Origin: Planctomycetota bacterium
GTDB lineage: Bacteria > Planctomycetota > UBA1135 > UBA2386
Assembly (NCBI GenBank): GCA_020425885.1
Contig: JAGQRA010000160.1
Coordinates: 1-8,408 of the forward strand
Length of the DNA stretch: 8,408 nt
Direction of reading: 5' to 3'
The stretch's first letter is position 1. Every line of letters starts with the position of its first letter. Under the pieces are notes generated by a model. It was not told where the DNA came from. It did no database searches and was given only the letters and a program-made list of their open reading frames with translations. This document shows, piece after piece, positions 1 to 5,478 of this stretch. A program made the position numbers and the translations under genes.

Positions 1-769
1 AGCCGTGGAACCAGCCCGGCATCAGCACGTCCATGAGCCCGGCCATCCAGGCCCAGTCGGCCGGCGACCACAGCACGTCCTTCGGCTGCGGGAAGAAGTC
101 GTAGATGAACTCGAGGCTCGGCATGTGACCGAGCATCATGCGATGCGGCTGGACCGAGCCCTTGGGCATGCCGGTGGTGCCGGAGGTGTAGCTGATCCAG
201 GCCGTGTCCTCGGCCTGGGTGGTGACGTTGGTGAACTGGTCGCTGGCCCCTTCGATGGCCTGCCAGAAGTTCTCCGCGCCGTCCGGCGTACCGTCCACCA
301 CCAGCACCCGTTCGAGCTTGGGGCATTCGCCGCGGATGGCCGCGACCTTGGGGTAGTTGGCACTGTCGGTGATGAGCACACGCGCGCCGCTGTCGTTCAG
401 GCGGTAGGCGACGGCGTCGCCGCCGAACAGGACCGAGCAGGGCCCGGACACCATGCCGCCCTTCCAGCAGGCGACGTGGGCGATGGCGCACTCCGGGTCC
501 TGGGCGAGCAGCAGGGTCACGCGGTCGCCGCGTTTCAACCCGTAGCCCGCCAGGGTGTTGGCGAGCTGGTTGGCGTAGCGACGGACGTCGGCGAAGGTGT
601 AACGATGCACCTTCTTCTCCGCGTCCTCGTAGATCAGGGCGACGCGCCCGGCGTCATCGGCCCAGCGGTCGCACACATCGTTGGCGATGTTGTACTCGGC
701 CGGAATGTTCCATTTGAAGTTGTTCCAGACCTCTTCGTAGGTGGAACCGCGCTGTAACAGGTTGGTCAT
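1..769 (-). CDS. AMP-forming acyl-CoA synthetase (Acs/ACSM-like), N-terminal 256 residues, cut by window edge
   Basis: Activates a carboxylic acid to an acyl-adenylate and then to the CoA thioester, in the cytoplasm. The start is the ATG at 769-767, preceded on the minus strand by AGGGGAG (780-774) at good spacing. The protein begins MTNLLQRGSTYEEVWNNF. The phosphate-binding signature YTSGTTGMPKG lies at residues 194-204, followed by an aligned His in SVQPHR. The acid-site region SPADWAWMAGLMDVLMPGW lies close to the cut end, near residue 240. The early stretch FKWNIPAEYNIANDVCDRWA is typical of the acetate/medium-chain acyl-CoA synthetase branch, whose members usually have about 540-560 residues, so roughly half is present. 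The hinge and the C-terminal catalytic Lys are outside the window. The exact acid cannot be told; medium-chain or aromatic acids are as likely as acetate. It is divergent from the TetR gene and may share its control region. Confidence 0.93.
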   Translation of the reverse strand, partial: MTNLLQRGSTYEEVWNNFKWNIPAEYNIANDVCDRWADDAGRVALIYEDAEKKVHRYTFADVRRYANQLANTLAGYGLKRGDRVTLLLAQDPECAIAHVACWKGGMVSGPCSVLFGGDAVAYRLNDSGARVLITDSANYPKVAAIRGECPKLERVLVVDGTPDGAENFWQAIEGASDQFTNVTTQAEDTAWISYTSGTTGMPKGSVQPHRMMLGHMPSLEFIYDFFPQPKDVLWSPADWAWMAGLMDVLMPGWFHG

Positions 770-953
770 GGATCTCCCCTGGATTTCGTCCGTTGGACGC
801 GCCTCGTCGATGGTCGGCGCTCGGCGACGCGCCGGCTGCGGCTACGTTGGCTGCAGCGACCCGTCCTGACGCTGGCGAAAGATACCATGCCCGCGGGCGT
901 CTTCGGTGCGCTGACGGTGAGCGCGGAAAGGTCTTACAGCCGCCGCGCCACTT

Positions 954-969
954 TTCGCCGCGCGGCGAA
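954..969. repeat. Perfect 16-bp palindrome upstream of tetR
   Basis: TTCGCCGCGCGGCGAA is fully self-complementary (TTCGCCGC / GCGGCGAA). It sits one base upstream of the AT-rich operator-like repeat at 971-996. It could be a second protein-binding site or simply a GC-rich chance palindrome. It overlaps where a -35 element for tetR would fall if AATAAT (975-980) is the -10 box. Confidence 0.6.
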
Positions 970-970
970 T

Positions 971-996
971 AGTGAATAATTCATTCAGTATTCACT
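971..996. promoter_or_regulatory. Candidate TetR-family operator
   Basis: Inverted repeat with arms AGTGAATA (971-978) and TATTCACT (989-996) around a 10-base spacer. Taken as two 12-base half-sites (972-983 and 984-995), 9 of 12 positions are symmetric. A nested palindrome, TGAATAATTCA, occupies 973-983. The element is an AT-rich island in very GC-rich surroundings, lies 17 bases before the chosen start codon, and overlaps the possible -10 box AATAAT (975-980). Size, symmetry and position fit autorepression by the TetR protein encoded next to it. Binding is inferred, not shown. Confidence 0.6.
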
Positions 997-1013
997 CAGG
1001 CTCGCCGACCGCC

Positions 1014-1631
1014 ATGGCCACGCCCCAGCCAGACGCCACTTGCGACACCGCGACCGTTATCCTCGATGCCGCCCAGGCGCGCCTGCTCGAGTTCGGGTAC
1101 CACAAGACGACCATGGCCGAGATTGCCGCCGACTGCGGCATGTCCGCGCCTAACCTCTACCGCTATTTCGCCAACAAGGAAGAGATCGCCGCCGAGTGCG
1201 CGACCCGCTGCATGAATGAACGCCTCGAACGCCTGCGTCCGATCGTCGAGGATGCCAGCACCAGCGCCGCCGACAAGCTGCTGGCCTACGCTCTCATGCT
1301 GGTCGAGGACAGCCACGCGCTGGCCGGCAGCGAATCCCGCATCGGCGAACTCGTCGCCACCATCACCCATCACCGCCCCGCCCTGGTCCACGAGAAGCTC
1401 GCCCTGCACCATGCCTTTCTCGGCGAGATCCTCGAACAGGGCCGCGCCGCGGGCGAGTTCGAATACGCCGAACTGGCGACGACCGCCCGCGACGTCCATA
1501 CCGTGCTGACCCTGTTCGACGTGCCGCTGTTCGTCGGCCTGTTCGACCGCGCCGAGTTCGAACGGCGTGCCCGCGGCGTCATCCGCCTGTTGCTGGACGG
1601 GCTGCGCAAGCGCTCCCGCCGGCGCCGCTGA
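1014..1631 (+). CDS. TetR/AcrR-family transcriptional regulator
   Basis: A 205-residue one-component repressor, the usual length for the family. The N-terminal DNA-binding domain covers about residues 12-60, with the helix-turn-helix in TTMAEIAADCGMSAPNLYRYF (residues 32-52) followed by NKEEI. The C-terminal part (about 65-195) would form the ligand-binding and dimer domain; its ligand is not evident. The protein ends in a basic tail, RKRSRRRR. I chose ATG 1014 over the in-frame GTG at 972. The GTG lacks a ribosome site and would place the operator-like repeat inside the coding region, and its 14 extra residues do not look like TetR sequence. The ribosome site for 1014 is weak (CAGG). It lies 28 bases before the RND gene, so it most likely controls that operon and possibly the divergent acyl-CoA synthetase. 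Confidence 0.93.
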   Translation: MATPQPDATCDTATVILDAAQARLLEFGYHKTTMAEIAADCGMSAPNLYRYFANKEEIAAECATRCMNERLERLRPIVEDASTSAADKLLAYALMLVEDSHALAGSESRIGELVATITHHRPALVHEKLALHHAFLGEILEQGRAAGEFEYAELATTARDVHTVLTLFDVPLFVGLFDRAEFERRARGVIRLLLDGLRKRSRRRR

Positions 1632-1659
1632 ATCCCGTCTCCCCGAGGAACCCCGTCCG

Positions 1660-4002
1660 ATGAAACGTTTCGAGGCTGCTTTCGCGCGTTGGGTCATCAC
1701 CTACCGCTGGCTGGTCATCCTGCTCTCCCTCGCGCTGGTCGCCGCCCTCACCAGCGGGGTGACCCGGCTCTATTTCGACTCGAGTTACCGCGTCTTCTTC
1801 AGCAAGGACAACCCCCAGCTGCTCGCCTTCGAGACCCTCGAACGCACCTACACCAAGAACGACAACGTCTTGTTCGTGCTCGAACCCGCATCCGGCGACG
1901 TGTTCACCCGTGACACCCTGGCCGCGGTCGAGGAGCTCACCACCGCCGCCTGGCAGGTGCCCTACTCCAACCGCGTCGACTCGATCACCAATTTCCAGTA
2001 CACCGAGGCCGAGGAAGACGACCTCATCGTGCGTGACATGGTCAAGGACGCCGCGTCCCTGAGCGACGCGCAGCTGGCCGAGGTCAAGCGCGCCGTGCTC
2101 GCCGAGCCCGCCCTGAACAAGCGCCTGATCAACGACCGCGGCCACGTCACCGCCATCTACGTCACCGTGCAGATGCCGGAAGGCGAACGCACCACGGCCA
2201 CCCCGGTGATCGTCGAGGCCGCGCGCGAGATGGCGCGCACCTTCGAGCAGAAGCACCCCGACATCAAGGTCTACCTGACCGGCATGGTGTTGATGGACAA
2301 CGCCTTCTCCGAGTCCGGCATGTACGACTCGATGTACCTCGTACCGCTGAGCTTCGTCCTCATGCTTGCCATCATCGCGGTACTGGTGGGCGGCTTCTTC
2401 GGCACTTTTGCCACCCTGTTCGTGATCGGCAGTTCGATCGCCTGCGGCCTCGGTGCCGCCGGCTACATCGGCTTCCCGATCACCTCCGTGACAACCTCGG
2501 CGCCGATCATCATCCTCACCGTTGCCGTGGCCAACTGCGTGCACCTGCTGACCACCTTCCTGCACTACATGCGCGAGGGCGCCCCGCGCAAGGCAGCCAT
2601 GGAGGAGAGCCTGCGCATCAACCTGCAACCGGTGTTCCTGGCCAGCACCACGACGGCCATCGGCTTCCTGACCATGAACTTCTCCGACGTGCCGCCCTTC
2701 AACCACCTGGGCAACATCGTCTCGGTCGGTGTCGTGGTCTCGTTCCTCCTCACCATCGGCTTCCTGCCGGCCTTCATGACCCTGGTACCGGTGCGGGCCG
2801 GCACCGCGCATGCCGACGACAGCCGCGGCATGGGCCGGCTGGCCGATTTCGTCATCGCTCACCGGCGCAAACTCCTGTGGGGTTCTTTCGCCGTGGTCCT
2901 GGCCACCGTCGCCAACCTGCCGCGCAATGAGCTCAACGACGTCTTCGTGCACTACTTCGGCAAGTCGATCCAGTTCCGCGCCGACACCGATTTCATGGTC
3001 GATAACCTCACCGGCATCTACACCATCAACTACTCGCTGGAGTCGGGCGAATCGGGCGGCATCGCCGAACCGGGTTTCCTGGCCGACGTCGAGGCCTTCG
3101 CCGAATGGCTCGAACAGCAGTCGGACGTCATCCACGTCGACCGTTTCACCACCGTGATGAAGCGCTTGAACAAGAACATGCACGGTGACGACCCGGCCTG
3201 GTACAGGCTGCCCGAGGACCGCGAACTCGCCGCGCAGTACCTGCTGCTCTACGAGATGTCACTGCCTTACGGACTCGACCTCAACAACCAGATCAACGTC
3301 GACAAGTCGTCGACCCGGCTCACCGTCACCCTGCCGGTCATTTCGAGTAACGCGATGATCGCCCTCGACGATCGCGCCACGGCCTGGGCCCGCGCCAATC
3401 TCCATCACGTCAAGGGCGTGGACAGTGCCGGCACCACCCTGATGTTCTCCCACATCGGCCACCGCAACATCCGCTCCATGCTCATCGGCACGACCGTCGC
3501 CCTGGTGCTGATCTCGGGCATCCTCATGCTCGCCCTGCGCTCGTTCCGCCTCGGCTCGGTCAGCTTGTTGCCCAACCTCGCACCGGCGGCCATGGGCTTC
3601 GGCCTGTGGGGCATCTTCGTCGGCGAGGTCGGCCTGTCGCTGTCCGTCGTCACCGGCATGACCTTCGGCATCGTCATCGACGACACGGTGCACTTTCTCT
3701 CGAAGTACCTGCGGGCGCGGCGCGAACAGGGTCTCGATCCGGAAGCCGCGGTCCGCTATGCCTTCCGCACCGTCGGCCGGGCCCTGATCATCACCACCGT
3801 CACCCTGGTGGTGGGCTTCGCCGTACTGTCGACCTCGAGCTTCGCGATCAATTCGCGCATGGGGCTCATGACGGCCATCATCATCTTCATCGCGCTCGTC
3901 GGGGTCTTCCTGATGCTGCCGCCCCTGCTCATGAAAATCGAGGAGAAAGCCATCCATGCGTCATCTCACGACGGCACTGTTGATCGCGCTGCTGCCGCTT
4001 AG
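1660..4002 (+). CDS. RND/MMPL-superfamily inner-membrane exporter
   Basis: A 780-residue two-fold repeated transporter of the 'predicted exporter, RND superfamily' type (COG1033-like), smaller than the ~1040-residue drug efflux pumps. ATG 1660 follows GAGGAA (1645-1650); an in-frame start at 1567 lies inside tetR and adds non-family sequence. TM1 is at about residues 11-34, a first periplasmic domain at 35-222, TM2-TM6 at about 225-378, TM7 at about 404-421, a second periplasmic domain at 422-605, and TM8-TM12 from about 607 to 765. The TM10 motif GIVIDDTVHFL carries D674, D675 and H678, the likely proton-relay acids. The matching place in TM4 reads AVANCVHLL (A291, N292, H295) and lacks both acids. 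The cytoplasmic C-terminus is short. The gene pairs with a LolA-like periplasmic protein that overlaps its end, suggesting transport of a lipid or lipid-like molecule. The substrate is unknown. Confidence 0.92.
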   Translation: MKRFEAAFARWVITYRWLVILLSLALVAALTSGVTRLYFDSSYRVFFSKDNPQLLAFETLERTYTKNDNVLFVLEPASGDVFTRDTLAAVEELTTAAWQVPYSNRVDSITNFQYTEAEEDDLIVRDMVKDAASLSDAQLAEVKRAVLAEPALNKRLINDRGHVTAIYVTVQMPEGERTTATPVIVEAAREMARTFEQKHPDIKVYLTGMVLMDNAFSESGMYDSMYLVPLSFVLMLAIIAVLVGGFFGTFATLFVIGSSIACGLGAAGYIGFPITSVTTSAPIIILTVAVANCVHLLTTFLHYMREGAPRKAAMEESLRINLQPVFLASTTTAIGFLTMNFSDVPPFNHLGNIVSVGVVVSFLLTIGFLPAFMTLVPVRAGTAHADDSRGMGRLADFVIAHRRKLLWGSFAVVLATVANLPRNELNDVFVHYFGKSIQFRADTDFMVDNLTGIYTINYSLESGESGGIAEPGFLADVEAFAEWLEQQSDVIHVDRFTTVMKRLNKNMHGDDPAWYRLPEDRELAAQYLLLYEMSLPYGLDLNNQINVDKSSTRLTVTLPVISSNAMIALDDRATAWARANLHHVKGVDSAGTTLMFSHIGHRNIRSMLIGTTVALVLISGILMLALRSFRLGSVSLLPNLAPAAMGFGLWGIFVGEVGLSLSVVTGMTFGIVIDDTVHFLSKYLRARREQGLDPEAAVRYAFRTVGRALIITTVTLVVGFAVLSTSSFAINSRMGLMTAIIIFIALVGVFLMLPPLLMKIEEKAIHASSHDGTVDRAAAA

Positions 4003-4735
4003 CGCGCCCGCCGAAACGCCCGAGGAAAAGGGCCTTGCCATCATCGAGGAGGCCGACCAGCGCGATACCGGCTGGGTCGACGCCACCGCCGAGATGAAGA
4101 TGATCCTGCGCAACCAGCAGGGCGAGGAGTCCGAACGCGAGTTGCGCATCAGTTCGCTCGAGGTCGAGAACGACGGCGACAAGAGCCTGTCGGTGTTCGA
4201 TGCGCCCAAGGACATCAAGGGTACGGCTTTCCTCAGCTATACCCACGCCCTGACGCCGGACGACCAGTGGCTGTACCTGCCGGCACTCAAGCGCGTCAAA
4301 CGCATCGCCTCGGCCAACAAGTCCGGCCCCTTCGTCGGCAGCGAGTTCGCCTACGAGGACCTGACCTCCCAGGAGGTGGAGAAGTACACCTACAAGTACC
4401 TGCGCGACGAGGCCGTCGACGGCCGCGACAGTTTCGTCATCGAGGCCTACCCGGTGTACGAGAACTCGGGCTACACGCGCCAGGTGGTGTGGCTCGACAA
4501 GGAGATGTACCAGCCGGTCAAGATCGACTACTACGATCGCAAGAACGCCCTGCTCAAGACCCTCGAAGCGAGCGAGTGGCAGCAGTACCTCGATCGTTAC
4601 TGGCGCCCGGGCCGCATGAACATGGTCAATCACCAGACCGGCAAGAGCACGGAACTGAAATGGTTCGACTACCAGTTCAAGACGGGCTTGAGCGACCGCG
4701 ACTTCGATCGCGACACCCTCAAGCGGACGCGCTGA
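3956..4735 (+). CDS. Periplasmic LolA-like 'outer membrane lipoprotein-sorting' protein
   Basis: A 259-residue secreted protein. Residues 1-19 form a signal peptide with a hydrophobic core (LLIALLPLS) and an APA cleavage site before E20. There is no lipobox Cys, so the mature protein should be soluble in the periplasm. The family hallmarks are QWLYLPALKRVKRI (104-117) and KSGPFVGSEFAYEDL (122-136), followed by a repeating beta-strand pattern up to WFDYQFKTGLSDRDF. This matches the LolA-like fold family (PF17131 type) rather than LolA itself. The ATG at 3956 has AGGAGAAAG (3941-3949) in front. It overlaps the last 47 bases of the RND gene in another frame, implying translational coupling. It probably receives a hydrophobic ligand from the RND protein or carries one across the periplasm; this is inferred from context. 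The annotation name 'lipoprotein-sorting' should not be taken literally. Confidence 0.9.
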   Translation: MRHLTTALLIALLPLSAPAETPEEKGLAIIEEADQRDTGWVDATAEMKMILRNQQGEESERELRISSLEVENDGDKSLSVFDAPKDIKGTAFLSYTHALTPDDQWLYLPALKRVKRIASANKSGPFVGSEFAYEDLTSQEVEKYTYKYLRDEAVDGRDSFVIEAYPVYENSGYTRQVVWLDKEMYQPVKIDYYDRKNALLKTLEASEWQQYLDRYWRPGRMNMVNHQTGKSTELKWFDYQFKTGLSDRDFDRDTLKRTR

Positions 4736-4771
4736 AGCGCGCGCACGGGCGCGCCCGCATCCTCAGCGCTT
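4735..4771. terminator. Possible stem-loop between convergent genes
   Basis: The two convergent genes are separated by only 27 bases. Here AAGCGC (4735-4740) can pair with GCGCTT (4766-4771), and a perfect 12-bp palindrome, CGGGCGCGCCCG (4746-4757), lies inside. There is no T-tract on either strand, so this is at best a weak or Rho-assisted bidirectional terminator. It could also be chance in GC-rich DNA. Confidence 0.25.
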
Positions 4772-5197
4772 GATGTGACAAGTGGTGGTGCCGTGGGCGT
4801 AGACCACGCCCGCGGTATCGCGCAGCACGCCCTGGGACACGCCCACGCTGCGCGACACGTGCACCAGGCGGGTCTCGGCGACGAGATCGGTCTCGAGCGG
4901 GATCGGGCGCACGATCTTCACCGCCAGGTCGACCGTGGTATGGCGCGCCTCGCCGTCGATACTGATGAACACGGTCAGGCCGAGCGCGGTATCGAGCACG
5001 GTCGCCGCGAAACCGCCGTGCACCGTGCCCAGTGCATTGACGTGGCGTGCGTCGGCGCGTGTCGTCATGCGTATGCAGCCCGGCTCGTAGTCGAGCAGGC
5101 TGACCGGCACCGTTTCCCACATCGGCGGGTAGGGTTCGCGGCCATCGCGAATCCGCTCCAGCTTGTCGACCGCACGCGGGTTGAGTTGCGGCGTCAC
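4763..5197 (-). CDS. PaaI-family hotdog acyl-CoA thioesterase
   Basis: A 144-residue single hotdog-domain protein that would hydrolyse an acyl- or aryl-CoA thioester in the cytoplasm. The signature HVNALGTVHGGFAATVLDTA (residues 52-71) contains the catalytic-type Asn54, the HGG turn (60-62) and Asp69, as in PaaI/YdiI-type enzymes. The C-terminal strands end in YAHGTTTCHIKR. I chose GTG 5197-5195 because GAGGAG stands seven bases upstream on the minus strand. An ATG at 5257 in the same frame would add 20 residues (MLEGRAWHNRRPGSHPRRLG) that do not look like family sequence and would run through the ribosome site. The gene is convergent with the RND/LolA-like operon and divergent from fliC. Nothing ties it to flagella; a role with the acyl-CoA synthetase nearby is possible but speculative. 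The substrate is unknown. Confidence 0.92.
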   Translation of the reverse strand: MTPQLNPRAVDKLERIRDGREPYPPMWETVPVSLLDYEPGCIRMTTRADARHVNALGTVHGGFAATVLDTALGLTVFISIDGEARHTTVDLAVKIVRPIPLETDLVAETRLVHVSRSVGVSQGVLRDTAGVVYAHGTTTCHIKR

Positions 5198-5304
5198 GCC
5201 TAGTCTCCTCGGATGTGAACCAGGGCGGCGATTGTGCCACGCCCTGCCCTCAAGCATGGCGGCCGGCGGCCGCTACTGCCGCGCCGCTCGTGGCGGAGCA
5301 CCGT

Positions 5305-5365
5305 CGGCAGCCCGCTGCCGGGCACACGGCAATTCCTGCCGCACGCCATTAAAGTTTTGCCGCAC
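5305..5365. repeat. Phased CGGCA/TGCCG repeats upstream of and within the fliC promoter
   Basis: TGCCG starts at 5316, 5337 and 5358, exactly 21 bases (about two helical turns) apart; the last two extend to the identical octamer TGCCGCAC. The first two are the right arms of dyads: CGGCAGC-CC-GCTGCCG (5305-5320, seven-base perfect arms) and CGGCA-N5-TGCCG (5327-5341). The third is a half-site in the spacer of the sigma-28 promoter. The regular phasing suggests a protein-binding array controlling flagellin, but short GC-rich words recur easily in this genome, so chance is not excluded. Confidence 0.45.
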
Positions 5366-5377
5366 CCCGCCCGATAC
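5350..5377 (+). promoter_or_regulatory. Sigma-28 (FliA) promoter of flagellin
   Basis: The -35 element TAAAGTTT (5350-5357) matches the FliA consensus at all eight bases. The -10 element CCCGATAC (5370-5377) matches GCCGATAA at six of eight. The spacer is 12 bases, one longer than the classical 11. The expected transcript start is near 5384, giving a leader of about 95 bases before the fliC ATG. Flagellin under FliA control is the rule in gammaproteobacteria with late-class flagellar genes. The -35 is an AT-rich patch in GC-rich surroundings, which supports a real site. Confidence 0.88.
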
Positions 5378-5395
5378 CAGCAGCGGAGGCGGTGA

Positions 5396-5476
5396 ATGAC
5401 CCCACCGGGACATATCCGCCATAGCTGTAACGATGCCGGCGCAGAACGCGGGCATCCTCGTTCAAGGGGTGCATAG
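5396..5476 (+). CDS. Possible 26-codon upstream ORF (leader peptide) before fliC
   Basis: An ATG at 5396 is preceded by GGAGG (5385-5389) at six-base spacing, a better ribosome site than many genes here. It opens a 26-codon frame beginning MTPPGHIRHSC and ending RSRGA. The TAG (5474-5476) is two bases before the fliC ATG (5479), a typical coupling distance. The frame covers both the leader stem-loop and the fliC ribosome site. The peptide has no recognisable domain and is rich in Arg, Gly and His. Against it, the predicted transcript start (about 5384) leaves GGAGG at the very 5' end of the mRNA, and the arrangement may be chance. Confidence 0.33.
   Translation: MTPPGHIRHSCNDAGAERGHPRSRGA
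5432..5456 (+). other. Stem-loop in the fliC mRNA leader
   Basis: GATGCC (5432-5437) pairs with GGCATC (5451-5456). An inner CGC/GCG stem (5440-5442 with 5448-5450) closes a five-base loop, leaving a two-base GG bulge on the left. The helix ends eight bases before AAGGGG (5464-5469), the fliC ribosome site. It could influence mRNA stability or ribosome access. I see no classical CsrA site in the loop. Confidence 0.4.
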
Positions 5477-5478
5477 CA

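Larger units (their letters stand above)
770..1013. promoter_or_regulatory. Divergent control region between acyl-CoA synthetase and tetR genes
   Basis: This 244-base gap lies between two divergently transcribed genes, so it must hold promoters for both directions. I could not place a convincing sigma-70 pair for the leftward gene. For the rightward gene, AATAAT at 975-980 matches five of six bases of a -10 box but lacks a good -35. The right end is strikingly structured: a perfect 16-bp palindrome (954-969) followed one base later by an AT-rich inverted repeat (971-996). A further 10-bp palindrome, GCCCGCGGGC, lies at 889-898. The rest (781-880) shows nothing I recognise and has no plausible small gene. 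Confidence 0.6.

Noticed and set aside
5..757. Plus-strand open frame of 250 codons at the left edge
   Set aside because: It is the complement of the acyl-CoA synthetase, whose minus-strand frame carries the adenylate-forming signature motifs.
972..1013. GTG start at 972 for the TetR regulator
   Set aside because: There is no ribosome site in front. It would put the AT-rich inverted repeat inside the gene, and the added residues do not resemble TetR N-termini.
1567..1659. Upstream ATG for the RND exporter
   Set aside because: It lies inside tetR and adds 31 residues of non-membrane, Ala/Cys-rich sequence. ATG 1660 has GAGGAA at proper spacing and is followed directly by TM1.
996..1700. Minus-strand open frame (234 codons) opposite tetR
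   Set aside because: It is a shadow of tetR and the start of the RND gene. It has no family features and conflicts with the divergent control region.
1579..3183. Long minus-strand open frame (534 codons) opposite the RND gene
   Set aside because: It is antisense to a clearly recognisable transporter. The translation is a low-complexity mix of Asp, Gly, Val and His with no domain, as expected from the mirror frame of GC-rich coding DNA.
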